DNA from: CAWAYR01 sp050250955
GTDB taxonomy: Bacteria; Acidobacteriota; Vicinamibacteria; Vicinamibacterales; UBA2999
Direction of reading: 5' to 3'
Length of the DNA: 64,000 nucleotides
NCBI GenBank assembly: GCA_050250955.1
Contig: JBFWNR010000004.1
Location: forward strand, 558,001 to 622,000
The notes under the pieces are model-generated. The model searched no databases. It had not been told where the DNA came from and was given only the letters and a program-made list of their open reading frames with translations. Positions 8,557-18,707 of this stretch are shown here, one piece after another. The translations under genes and the position numbers were made by a program. Numbering within the stretch: the stretch's first letter is position 1; each line of letters opens with the position of its first letter.

Positions 8557-9966
8557 TCAGGACTTGCGGCCGTTCAGCTCGTGGAGGAAGTCGAGCACCA
8601 GCTCGAGCATCCGCTGGTTGACCAGACTGCCCTCGCGGGCCCCGAACTTGTTCTGGAACGCCTCGAGCGGCACCACCGCCTTGGCCATGGTGCGGTGGCC
8701 GCCGGCGCTGCCGATGTCGTTGAACCAGCGGCGGACGAAGTCGCCGGCGTTGCGCGAGTAGCCGAGGTTGCGCACCGAGACGACCATCTGGTCGTTGACG
8801 ACGCCGGACACCACCGTCCACTGCACGTCCTCGAGCTGCAGATAGAAATCGGCGACGTAGGGGATGAAGTCGTCGCGCGGCGGCTCGCCAAGGAAGGCGC
8901 AGAAGACGTGCTCCATCATCCGCCCCTGCTGCCACGCCTTGATCACGTAGTCGAGCCGCTCGCGGGTGATTTCCGCGCCCTCCATCTTGCGGATGAGGCC
9001 GGCGTCGGCGAGCGGATAGAGGAACGAGAACGCGTCGAGGTCGGCGCGGTTGGCCTGGCGGTTGAAGAACAGGGTGTCCGACTTGATGGCGTAGAGCATC
9101 GCCGTCGCGGTGCGCTCCGAGATGTCGAGGTCGACGGCGCGCAGATGCTCGGTGAGGATGGTCGAGGTCGAGCCGTAGTGCGAGCGGATGTCCTTGAAGA
9201 CGGCGGTGTAGCCGGTGGTCTCGGGATGGTGGTCGACGACCAGGTCGACGTGGCGCAGCGACTCGCCGAAGTAGTGGGGCTGGACGTCGACCAGGGCGAT
9301 CTTGTCGAACGAGGCGAACTCGTCGGCGGTGACGGTGTCGACGCCGATCTCGAGCAGCTTCAGCATCCGCTGGTTCTCGGGGCGCGCCACCGGCTGCATC
9401 GTGCCGATGATCGCCGTCTGCTTGGTGCGGCGCAGCAGCGTCCGCAGGGCCAGGCCGCTGGCGATGGCGTCGGGATCCGGATCGTGGTGGGTGAGGATGA
9501 GGACCCGGTCGGCGTCGCTGAAGTAGCGCTGGTACTGCTGCACCCGCTGGCGGGTCAGTGACCGTTCCAGCTCGGCGCCGAGGCGGGGCTCGACCAGCTC
9601 GGCCAGGGTGACGCCGGTCACCTCCGGGAACGCGCTGCGCAGCTTCTCGGTGCGGGCGTCGTCCTCCGGACCGGTGCCGAGCAGGTAGACCAGCACGCCG
9701 CCGGCATCGCGAACCGCCTCGAGGATGCGCTTCAGGCCGCGCTGGTGGGCGTCCTCGACGACGACGGCGGTGCTCGGCAACAGGTCGGCGCGAACGTAAG
9801 TGTCGAGACGGCGCGGGTCGGCGGCGGTCACCGACGCCCCGGCGTCGTGCAGCCGGCGGGCCAGGGCCCGGCTCTCGACCACCAGGTCGAGCTCCATCCG
9901 CGGGCTCAGCACGGCGTGCAGGATGCGGCCGACCAGCTCGGTCTGACAGACCGCGAGGCACCTCAT
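8557..9966 (-). CDS. DHH-family phosphoesterase with N-terminal nucleotide-binding-like domain
   Basis: The 469-residue protein has about 150 N-terminal residues resembling a TrkA-N/RCK-type Rossmann unit (LAVCQTELVGRILHAVL, VVVEDAHQRG), then a DHH domain. The metal motifs are visible: THHDPDPDAIAS, VDVQP and VDHHPETTG. A DHHA1 C-terminal domain ends with GSAGGHRTMAKA, the usual GGHxxA signature. Relatives cleave cyclic dinucleotides or short oligonucleotides; the substrate here is not decidable. ATG 9966 start; the divergent 215-bp region to uvrB holds the uvrB promoter. Confidence 0.8.
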   Translation of the reverse strand: MRCLAVCQTELVGRILHAVLSPRMELDLVVESRALARRLHDAGASVTAADPRRLDTYVRADLLPSTAVVVEDAHQRGLKRILEAVRDAGGVLVYLLGTGPEDDARTEKLRSAFPEVTGVTLAELVEPRLGAELERSLTRQRVQQYQRYFSDADRVLILTHHDPDPDAIASGLALRTLLRRTKQTAIIGTMQPVARPENQRMLKLLEIGVDTVTADEFASFDKIALVDVQPHYFGESLRHVDLVVDHHPETTGYTAVFKDIRSHYGSTSTILTEHLRAVDLDISERTATAMLYAIKSDTLFFNRQANRADLDAFSFLYPLADAGLIRKMEGAEITRERLDYVIKAWQQGRMMEHVFCAFLGEPPRDDFIPYVADFYLQLEDVQWTVVSGVVNDQMVVSVRNLGYSRNAGDFVRRWFNDIGSAGGHRTMAKAVVPLEAFQNKFGAREGSLVNQRMLELVLDFLHELNGRKS

Positions 9967-10127
9967 CTAGCGACAGCCGTCTCCCAGCGGGCGGGCCTGC
10001 ATCGGCGACAACCCCTCATTATACCGCCGACCTGCGCCCGCCCGGCCCCGCCGTTCCTCCCCGCCGCGCCGGGGTGCGGCCGGCGGCGCCGCGGCGCCGG
10101 CCCGCGTCCCGGCCGCGCATAGCCGTG

Positions 10128-10136
10128 TGGTACGCT
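10128..10136 (+). promoter_or_regulatory. Extended -10 (TGGTACGCT) of the uvrB-mla operon
   Basis: TGG-TACGCT in the intergenic region 45 bases before the uvrB ATG, giving a leader of about 40 bases. No -35 recognised. Confidence 0.4.
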
Positions 10137-10181
10137 GCCGGAGCGGGCACTCCACCCGTCCGGACGCCTCCGGACCACCTC

Positions 10182-12208
<2,027 letters not shown>

Positions 12209-12212
<4 letters not shown>

Positions 12213-12970
12213 TCGAGTGGCTGAAGTCGGCGCTCCTCGAGCTGCAGGAGTACACCAGGCTGGCCGGGGCGACCGCCCGCCGGTCGGTGAGCCGGCCGTT
12301 CTACGTCCACGATCTGGTCGAGCAGCTCGACGCCATCGGCGTCGGGTCGATGACCGTCGTCGTATTGACCGGCCTGTTCACCGGCGCCGTGCTGGCCCTG
12401 CAGTCCGGCTTCACCCTCGACCAGTTCGGCGCCCGGCCGTTCGTCGGCCGGCTGGTCAGCGCCTCGATGATCAAGGAGCTCGGGCCGGTGCTGACGGCGC
12501 TGATGCTGGCCGGCCGGGTGAGCTCGGGCATCGCCGCCGAACTCGGCTCGATGGCGGTGACCGATCAGATCAACGCCCTGCGGGCCCTCGGCACCGACCC
12601 GATCCGCAAGCTCGTGGTCCCGCGGGTGCTGGCCGGCATCCTGATGACGCCGGTGCTCACCGTCATCGCCAACACCGTCGGCCTGCTCGGCGGCTGGGTG
12701 GTCTCCACCCAGGTCCTGGGCGTGGCCAGCGGCCTCTACTGGTCGTCGGTCGTCGACGGGCTGTTCATCGAGGACGTGTGGATGGGCATCGCCAAGCCGT
12801 TCTTCCTCGGCTTCATCATCGTCACCGTCGGCTGCCACGTCGGCCTGCGCACCCGCGGCGGCACCCAGGGGGTCGGCCGCGCCACCACCAACTCGGTCGT
12901 CACCGCCTCGGTGGCGGTCATCGCCATGGACTTCTTCTCCACGCAGCTGCTGCTGTCGCTCCTCTTCTGA
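12209..12970 (+). CDS. mlaE: MlaE-family ABC transporter permease
   Basis: The 253-residue protein matches MlaE/YrbE (DUF140) permeases. It has several hydrophobic helices and the family stretches LQSGFTLDQFGARPFVG, MIKELGPVLTALMLAGR and GSMAVTDQINALRALGTDP. It forms the inner-membrane part of the MCE phospholipid-transport complex with the ATPase and MCE protein encoded directly downstream. The start overlaps the uvrB stop and its stop overlaps the mlaF start (TGATG). Confidence 0.93.
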
Positions 12971-13815
12971 TGCCGCCCGTGCCCGACACCCTGCGTGGCC
13001 CGGCCAAGGGCCGACCCGGTGACGCGCCGGTGGTGGTCTTCGAGGACGTCCAGCTGGCCTTCGACGACAACGTCGTGCTGCGCGGCGTCAGCTTCACGCT
13101 GTATCCCGGCTTCACCAAGATCTTCCTCGGCGCCAGCGGCTCCGGGAAGTCGACCGTGCTCAAGCTCATCCTCGGGCTGCTGCGGCCCGACGCCGGGCGG
13201 ATCTGGGTCCACGGCGTGCGCATCGACGGCATGCGCGAGGAGGACCTGCTCGGCGTCCGCGACCAGACCGGCATGGTCTTCCAGGAGGGCGCCCTGTTCG
13301 ACTCCCTGACCGTCGGCGAGAACGTCGGCTTCAAGCTCTACGAGGAGAGCGACATGCCCCTCGCCGAGGTCCGCCAGCGTGTCGAGGAGGTGCTCGGGTT
13401 CGTCGAGCTCGGCCCGTACATCGACCGCATGCCCGCGGAGCTCTCCGGTGGCCAGCGTCGGCGGGTGGCGATCGCGCGGGCAATGGCCTTCAAGCCGCGG
13501 CTGCTGCTCTACGACGAGCCGACGACCGGTCTCGACCCGATGACCGCGCTGACCGTCGACGCCGAGATCATCAAGCTGCGCGACCTGGAAGGGGTGACAT
13601 CGGTCCTGGTCACGCACCAGCTGCGCGACGCCTTCTATATCGCCACCCACGGCGCCCGCCGATCGCCATCCGGGCCGGCGATGGTCGCCGCCTCGCCCGA
13701 GAAGGTGGAGGAGGCCGACTTCGTGATGCTGCGCGACGGCCTGATCGTCTTCGAGGGCTCGGCCGACGAACTGCGGGCGTCGACCGATCCGTACCTGCGC
13801 GAGTTCCTCTCCTAG
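12970..13815 (+). CDS. mlaF: MlaF-family ABC transporter ATP-binding protein
   Basis: This 281-residue ATPase has Walker A GASGSGKST, a Q-loop in VFQEGALFDSLTVGENV, signature LSGGQRRRVAIARAM, Walker B LLLYDEPTTGLDP and switch His in VLVTHQ. GALFDSLTVGENVGF is typical of the Mla/Ttg2A subfamily. It drives lipid movement through MlaE/MlaD. ATG 12970 is chosen for the TGATG overlap; the upstream open frame is a shadow of mlaE. An extra stretch (about 222-235, rich in Arg/Ser/Pro) lies between the switch and the C-terminus. Confidence 0.94.
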   Translation: MPPVPDTLRGPAKGRPGDAPVVVFEDVQLAFDDNVVLRGVSFTLYPGFTKIFLGASGSGKSTVLKLILGLLRPDAGRIWVHGVRIDGMREEDLLGVRDQTGMVFQEGALFDSLTVGENVGFKLYEESDMPLAEVRQRVEEVLGFVELGPYIDRMPAELSGGQRRRVAIARAMAFKPRLLLYDEPTTGLDPMTALTVDAEIIKLRDLEGVTSVLVTHQLRDAFYIATHGARRSPSGPAMVAASPEKVEEADFVMLRDGLIVFEGSADELRASTDPYLREFLS

Positions 13816-13825
13816 GAGTGATGCC

Positions 13826-14866
13826 ATGCCACGCACCCGATCCCTGGCCTGGGCCGAGCTGAAGATCGGCATCCTGGCCGTCTTCGCGATCGTGATGACG
13901 GCCCTGCTGGCGTTCGCCGTCGGCGGGGAGGGCGGCTTCTTCTGGCAGCGCTACCCGCTCAAGACCCGCTTTGCCAACATCGCCACCGTCCGCGGCGGCA
14001 CGCCGGTGCGGCTGGCCGGGATCGAGGTCGGCGTGGTCACCGACGTGGTGCTGGCCGGCGACGTCGTCGACGTGTGGTTCGAGGTCACCAAGGACGTCCG
14101 GCCGCTCATCACCACCCGCTCGCTGGCGGTGATCGGCGCGATCTCGATGCTCGGCGAAGGCGCGCTGGACATCACCCCGGCCACCACCGGGACCTCGATT
14201 CCGGACTGGGGCTATGTCCCATCCGGCGTCGACCCCGGCTCCATTGCGGCACTGTCAGAGGCCGCCAGCAGCGGGCTCACCGAAACCCAGCAGCTGCTCG
14301 CCGACCTGCGGGCCGGCAAGGGCACCCTCGGCCGGCTCCTGACCGACGACGCCGCCTACCGCGACATCGAGGCACTGGTCCAGGCCGCGACCCGGGTGAC
14401 CACGGCGGTCGAGCGCGGCCGGGGCAGCCTGGCGCGGCTGGTGAACGACCCGGCGGTCTACGACGAACTCTCCGGGGCGACGGCCAACCTCAACGCCATC
14501 ACCACCCGCATCCGCGCCGGCGAGGGCAGCCTCGGCCAGCTGCTGGCCGATCCGGCCCTGGCCCGGTCGCTCACCGCCTCAGCGGCCAGTCTCGAAACGG
14601 TGTCGGGCCGTCTCGCCAAGGGCGAAGGCACCGCCGGGCGCCTGCTCACCGACGAGGCGCTCTACACCCGGCTCGACGCGCTGACGCGCCGGCTCGACGA
14701 TTTGTCCGTCGGCCTGCAGTCGGGCCGCGGCACAGCCGGCCGGCTCCTGCAGGATGACGTGCTTTATGACAATATGAACGCCTCGGTGGCCGAGCTGCGG
14801 CAGCTCGTCTCGGACATCCGGAAGGACCCGAAGAAGTACCTCAACGTCAAGGTCAGCCTGTTCTGA
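13826..14866 (+). CDS. mlaD: MlaD-like MCE protein with five exact 34-residue repeats
   Basis: The 346-residue protein has an N-terminal membrane anchor (about 15-33) and an MCE domain (about 44-118, with GTPVRLAGIEVGVV and SMLGEGALDI). A long C-terminal helical part contains GxGTxGRLLxD five times, starting at residues 164, 198, 232, 266 and 300, exactly 34 apart. It ends in DPKKYLNVKVSLF, a usual ending of long MCE proteins. Family role: periplasm-spanning lipid carrier partner of MlaE/MlaF. A Shine-Dalgarno AGGAG precedes the ATG. The repeat part may form a tube or needle across the periplasm (inference). Confidence 0.9.
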   Translation: MPRTRSLAWAELKIGILAVFAIVMTALLAFAVGGEGGFFWQRYPLKTRFANIATVRGGTPVRLAGIEVGVVTDVVLAGDVVDVWFEVTKDVRPLITTRSLAVIGAISMLGEGALDITPATTGTSIPDWGYVPSGVDPGSIAALSEAASSGLTETQQLLADLRAGKGTLGRLLTDDAAYRDIEALVQAATRVTTAVERGRGSLARLVNDPAVYDELSGATANLNAITTRIRAGEGSLGQLLADPALARSLTASAASLETVSGRLAKGEGTAGRLLTDEALYTRLDALTRRLDDLSVGLQSGRGTAGRLLQDDVLYDNMNASVAELRQLVSDIRKDPKKYLNVKVSLF

Positions 14867-14891
14867 CTGCGGACGAGGACCAGGAGGACAT

Positions 14892-15176
14892 ATGTCGAGA
14901 GACGCGAGCGGCGGGTCGGTGATGCTGGCATTCATGCTCGGGGCGATGGCCGGTGCGGCCGTGGCCCTGTTGTTCGCCCCGGCGGCCGGGGAGGAAACCC
15001 GGGAGTACCTCGGCCGGCGGGCGCGCGAGGGCCGCGATCGGGCTCGCGACGCCGCCCGGGAGGCCGCCGACCAGGGCCGGGAGTTCTACCAGCGCCAGCG
15101 CGACAGCGTCACGACCGCCATCGAGCGCGGCCGTGAGGCGTTCCAGCAGGCGCGCGAGGAAGGGCGCAACGCGTGA
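14892..15176 (+). CDS. YtxH-domain small membrane protein
   Basis: This 94-residue protein has one hydrophobic N-terminal helix ending in LLFAPAAGEETREYL, the YtxH/gas-vesicle-GvpP-like signature. A strongly charged helix rich in Arg, Glu and Gln follows and is likely coiled coil. Function of YtxH proteins is poorly known (general-stress associated in Firmicutes). A strong Shine-Dalgarno AGGAGG precedes the ATG. The stop overlaps the next gene (GTGA). Confidence 0.75.
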   Translation: MSRDASGGSVMLAFMLGAMAGAAVALLFAPAAGEETREYLGRRAREGRDRARDAAREAADQGREFYQRQRDSVTTAIERGREAFQQAREEGRNA

Positions 15177-15604
15177 CCGACGTCTGGTTGGCGATCATCG
15201 CAATCGCGGTGGCGCTGATGGCGGCCATCCAGGTCGGCGCCATCGTGATGGGGCTGCGTCTGGCGCGGCGGGTCGACGCGTTGACCACCCAGGTCGAACG
15301 CGACCTGAAGCCGCTCATCGCCAACCTCACCGAGGTGTCGGCCGAGGCGCAGCGGGCGATGCGGCTGGCGACGGCCCAGGTCGAGCGCGCCGACCGGATG
15401 TTCGGCGACCTGGCACTGTCGGCCGAGCGCACCATGGCGATTGCCGCCCGGGCGCTCGGCGGACCGGCGCAGAAAGGCATGGCGTTTGTCGCCGCCGCCC
15501 GGGCCGCCTTCGGTGCCTTCCGTGAGCTCCGCGAGGTGTCGCGGCGCCGCCGGTCGCAGCGGGCGGTGGCGTCCGACGACGAGGAGTCGCTCTTCATCGG
15601 TTGA
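15173..15604 (+). CDS. DUF948-like membrane-anchored coiled-coil protein
   Basis: The 143-residue protein has an N-terminal transmembrane helix (about 5-25), then an amphipathic helix (VDALTTQVERDLKPLIANL), a layout shared with DUF948 proteins that often follow YtxH genes. Starts with GTG overlapping the ytxH stop. Last gene of the tightly packed uvrB-mla operon; envelope role inferred only from context. Confidence 0.65.
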   Translation: MTDVWLAIIAIAVALMAAIQVGAIVMGLRLARRVDALTTQVERDLKPLIANLTEVSAEAQRAMRLATAQVERADRMFGDLALSAERTMAIAARALGGPAQKGMAFVAAARAAFGAFRELREVSRRRRSQRAVASDDEESLFIG

Positions 15605-15643
15605 CACAGCGGACGCCACCCCCGGCGTCAGGAGGCGAGACCC

Positions 15644-16186
15644 ATGAGGCAGGCACGTGTGTTCGCGGGCGTCGCGGCGCTGGCCGCAGCGGTGCTGTTC
15701 GCTGCCGACGCCGCGGCCCAGGACGTCAAGTCGGCGGCCGGCGCCACCGAGCTGGCGAAGGTTCTGGCGGGCAAGAAGCTCGACGCCATCGCTGCCAAGG
15801 ACCCCTCGGCCCCCGACGCCTTCGTGGCGGCCCTCCACTTCCCGGGCCAGCTGATGGTGATCTCGGCCCGCTACGCCGCGCCGCCGCTGCTCAACGAGAA
15901 GCTCGTCAATCGCGACTACCGCGACGTCTACATCGAGCTGAACGCGGCGTCGATCGTCGAGTCGCGGATCTTCGTCACCGACGTCAACGCCGACGGGCTG
16001 CGGCCCCGCCGCGAGGGCCGTGACGGCCCGGTCGACATGCGGGATGCCGGCGGCACGACGATGCGCTTCGACGGCAACTGGCGCGAAGACAAGATGTCGG
16101 AAGACGAGTACATGAAGGCGTTCGCCGCCGCCGACGCCCACTACGCGCAGGCCGTCGACCTGCTCCTGGCCGAAGCCAAGAAATAG
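15644..16186 (+). CDS. Secreted protein of unknown function
   Basis: This 180-residue protein has a clear signal peptide (Arg-containing start, hydrophobic core, AAAQD cleavage region around residue 26). The mature part is mixed alpha/beta with no motif I recognise; it ends in a helical tail. An AGGAGG Shine-Dalgarno sits before the ATG. It follows the YtxH/DUF948 pair by 39 bases and may belong to the same transcript. Confidence 0.6.
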   Translation: MRQARVFAGVAALAAAVLFAADAAAQDVKSAAGATELAKVLAGKKLDAIAAKDPSAPDAFVAALHFPGQLMVISARYAAPPLLNEKLVNRDYRDVYIELNAASIVESRIFVTDVNADGLRPRREGRDGPVDMRDAGGTTMRFDGNWREDKMSEDEYMKAFAAADAHYAQAVDLLLAEAKK

Positions 16187-16192
16187 CCGGCG

Positions 16193-16906
16193 ATGGCGGT
16201 GCCGGTGGTGCACGACGGGCCCGACGAGCTCGTCGTCGTCAAGCCGGCCGGGCTGCCGTGTGAGCTGCCGCGCGATCCCGCGGCCGATTCGCTCCTGGCA
16301 CGTCTGGCGGCCGGCGGCCACACCGGGCTCAGGCTGGTCCATCGGCTCGACACCCCGGCGTGCGGCCTGGTGCTCGTCGCCCGCTCCCGCGAGTCGGCGG
16401 CGCGACACGCCGCCGACATCGCCGCCCGCCGCTGGCGCAAGTGGTACGTGGCCAGGGTCGCCGCCCCGCTGGACGAGGTCCAGCGCCTGCTCGGCCGCCA
16501 TCGCGCGTATCTCAAGGTCGACGGCCGCCAGGCCCGCGTGGTGCGCGCGGGCGGCAAGCCGTCGTCGCTCGACCTGGTCCGGGCGGCTGGCGTGCCCGGC
16601 GCCGACGCGCTCACCGACGTGCTGGTCGCGCTGCACACGGGGCGCTATCACCAGATTCGGGTGATGCTGGCGCATCTGGGTGCGCCGCTCGCCGGCGATG
16701 CCCGCTACGGTGGGCCGTCCGCGCCATGGCTGTACCTCGAGCACGTGGTCCTTGCCACCCCCACCGAGTCGCCGGAATCGTGGCGGGTCTGGGAAGCGCC
16801 CGCCCACCGGGACCGTCCGGCATGGGACGCCGCGATGGCGGACGCGGTAACGACGGTGGCGGCTACGGCGCGAACAGCACCGCCGCCACCCGCGCCCGAT
16901 CGGTGA
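16193..16906 (+). CDS. RluA-family pseudouridine synthase
   Basis: The 237-residue protein carries the catalytic motif HRLDTPACG (Asp is the family nucleophile; Ala replaces part of the usual SG stretch), an N-terminal VVKPAGLPC and C-terminal TGRYHQIRVMLAHLGAPLAGDARYGG. These are typical of RluA/TruC enzymes without an S4 domain. It isomerises uridine in rRNA or tRNA; the target site is not decidable. Its 3' end overlaps the converging methyltransferase gene by 44 bases. Confidence 0.85.
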   Translation: MAVPVVHDGPDELVVVKPAGLPCELPRDPAADSLLARLAAGGHTGLRLVHRLDTPACGLVLVARSRESAARHAADIAARRWRKWYVARVAAPLDEVQRLLGRHRAYLKVDGRQARVVRAGGKPSSLDLVRAAGVPGADALTDVLVALHTGRYHQIRVMLAHLGAPLAGDARYGGPSAPWLYLEHVVLATPTESPESWRVWEAPAHRDRPAWDAAMADAVTTVAATARTAPPPPAPDR

Positions 16907-17894
16907 CATCGACCGGCCAAGGCGGCAACGCCAGCCACTGCGGTGGCCGACCGAGCGCCGCGCTGACCAGGCGGGGTAGCCCCTCGTCGCGGGCCAGTGC
17001 GCGGGTGTTGGTTGCGGCGAACACCGCGCCGCCAGGCGCCAGCACCGCCACGGCGGCGCGTACCAGGCCGGGGTAGTCGTCCACCGCCCGCCAGGCCCCG
17101 ATGCCGCGCCGCGGGTCGGCGGCGCCGAAGCTCGGGGGGTCGAGGATCACCAGGTCGAAGCGCTCACCGGCGCGTCCAGCCGTGCGCAGATAGTCGAGGG
17201 CATCGCGGCGCAGGAAGCGCACCCGGGCGGCGTCGAGGTGGTTGAGCGCCAGGTTGCGGCGGCCCCAGGCCAGATACCGCGCCGACACGTCCACGTTGGT
17301 GACCGCGGCCCCGCCCTGCGCCAGCGGCACGGCGAACCCGCAGGTGTAGGCGAACAGGTTCAGCACCCGGGCGGGTCGTCGGGCGGCCAGGGCGCGGCGG
17401 TGTTCGCGGTGCTCGAGGAAGAGACCGGTGGACAGGCCATCGTAGGGGCGGACCTCGAACCTGGCCCCGTACTCGTCGATGACCAGCGTCTCGGGCTGGA
17501 CGACGCCGGCCCGCGGCTCCGGGCGCCGGCTCTCGTCGGGCAGCCGGCCGCCGAGCCGGCTCCGGTCGCGCGCGAACGGCTTGACGTAGATCGCCGCCAC
17601 GCCGTCGGGCGCCAGCACGTCGAGCGAGCGGCGCGCCGCGTCGGTGACCGCGGCGTCGCTCCAGCCGGCGTCTTCGCCGACGTTCAGCGTCGCCCAGGGA
17701 CCGTAGCGATCCAGCGAGACCCCAGGCACCCCGTCACCGGCGCCGTCGATGATGCGGTACGCCTCGAACGTCGCGGCGAGGGCCTCCCGCCGTGCGCGCG
17801 CCGTCGCCAGCCGGATCGCGAACGACGCGCCGTCGTCGCTGGCCGTGCGTGCCCCGGTCTGGTGGCGACGTGGAGGAGGGTGGTGCGCGCTCAA
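16863..17894 (-). CDS. Class I SAM-dependent methyltransferase (RlmI/RlmK-like)
   Basis: The protein (up to 343 residues) has the RlmI-like core: DGVPGVSLDRYG, GLFLEHREHR, the SAM motif VLNLFAYTCGFAVPLAQGG and catalytic-loop LDPPSFG. The N-terminal PUA domain of classical RlmI appears absent. Relatives methylate C5 of cytosine in 23S rRNA. The start is odd: the only usable start codon before the conserved core is TTG at 17894, which lies inside the 3' end of tRNA-Val. Either the real start is non-canonical or gene and tRNA share bases and one transcript. Confidence 0.75.
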   Translation of the reverse strand: MSAHHPPPRRHQTGARTASDDGASFAIRLATARARREALAATFEAYRIIDGAGDGVPGVSLDRYGPWATLNVGEDAGWSDAAVTDAARRSLDVLAPDGVAAIYVKPFARDRSRLGGRLPDESRRPEPRAGVVQPETLVIDEYGARFEVRPYDGLSTGLFLEHREHRRALAARRPARVLNLFAYTCGFAVPLAQGGAAVTNVDVSARYLAWGRRNLALNHLDAARVRFLRRDALDYLRTAGRAGERFDLVILDPPSFGAADPRRGIGAWRAVDDYPGLVRAAVAVLAPGGAVFAATNTRALARDEGLPRLVSAALGRPPQWLALPPWPVDVTDRARVAAVLFAP

Positions 17895-17955
17895 GGATTC
17901 GAACCTTGGACCCCCGCCGTGTGAAGGCGGTGCTCTACCGCTGAGCCAAGCGCGC
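17881..17955 (-). tRNA. tRNA-Val (CAC)
   Basis: A complete cloverleaf can be drawn on the minus strand: acceptor GCGCGCT/AGCGCGC, D-stem GCTC/GAGC, anticodon stem CCGCC/GGCGG with loop TTCACAC (anticodon CAC), T-stem CAAGG/CCTTG with TTCGAAT, discriminator A and an encoded CCA. The 3' end overlaps the possible TTG start of the downstream methyltransferase. Confidence 0.93.
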
Positions 17956-18020
17956 CCGGAGAGACTTCCAACTCTACCGCCAACCCTCGAGGCGGCGCAA
18001 CCGGGCCGGACCCGCCCGGG

Positions 18021-18641
18021 TCAGACCGTGCCGAACAGGCGGTCGCCGAAATCGCCGAGTCCCGGGACGATGAACTTGTGGGCGTTCAGCTCACGATCGA
18101 CCACCGGCGTGTAGATCGGCACCTCGGGGTAGCGGCGCTCGATGGCGGCGATGCCCTCCGGGGCCGCCACCATGCAGACGAAGCGGACGTCGCGGGCGCC
18201 GGCGGCGCGCACGATCTCGATGGCGGCCACGGCGCTGCCGCCGGTGGCCAGCATCGGGTCGGTGATGAGCACGACGTCGTGCTCGATGCGCGGCGGCAGC
18301 TTCACGTAGTAGCGCTCGGCCATCGCCGTCGCCTCGTCGCGCTGCAGACCGATGTGACCGACCCGGGCCGACGGCAGCAGGTCGAGGACGCCGTCGATCA
18401 TGCCCAGACCGGCGCGGAGCACCGGCACCAGCGTCACCTGCACGTCGACCCGCCGGGCGAAGGCCGGGCCGAGCGGCGTCTGCACCGTGCCGTCCACGGT
18501 GGCGACGTCCTTGAGGACGTCGGCGGTGATGAGCAACGCCATCCGTTTGGCGACGCGTCGGAAGATGTCGGGCGGCGTGGTCGCGTCGCGCAGCGTGGCC
18601 AGCGCGTCGTGGACGAACGGGTGGGTGATGAGATGGACCAC
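18021..18641 (-). CDS. upp: Uracil phosphoribosyltransferase
   Basis: The 206-residue protein (family about 208) converts uracil and PRPP to UMP. It shows LVPVLRAGLGMIDGVLDLLP, the PRPP loop ITDPMLATGGSA, and the uracil-binding C-terminus YTPVVDRELNAHKFIVPGLGDFGDR. GTG at 18641 is chosen: it gives the normal N-terminus VVHLITHPFV and lies just after a TATAAC -10. The frame upstream is a shadow of the amidohydrolase gene. Divergently transcribed from that gene. Confidence 0.95.
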   Translation of the reverse strand: MVHLITHPFVHDALATLRDATTPPDIFRRVAKRMALLITADVLKDVATVDGTVQTPLGPAFARRVDVQVTLVPVLRAGLGMIDGVLDLLPSARVGHIGLQRDEATAMAERYYVKLPPRIEHDVVLITDPMLATGGSAVAAIEIVRAAGARDVRFVCMVAAPEGIAAIERRYPEVPIYTPVVDRELNAHKFIVPGLGDFGDRLFGTV

Positions 18642-18651
18642 GGCGGTGCGA

Positions 18652-18660
18652 GTTATACCA
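18652..18660 (-). promoter_or_regulatory. Extended -10 (TGGTATAAC) of upp
   Basis: TGG-TATAAC on the minus strand ends 10 bases before the upp GTG, so the transcript should begin about 4 bases before the start codon. Shares a 66-bp divergent region with the amidohydrolase promoter. Confidence 0.5.
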
Positions 18661-18695
18661 CGCTGGGCGCGCCCCGACCGGGCAGGGGAATCGCC

Positions 18696-18701
18696 TACAA
18701 T
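18696..18701 (+). promoter_or_regulatory. -10 box TACAAT of the amidohydrolase gene
   Basis: TACAAT ends 6 bases before GTG 18708, the expected place for a leaderless transcript. No -35 recognised. Confidence 0.45.
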
Positions 18702-18707
18702 CGTCGG

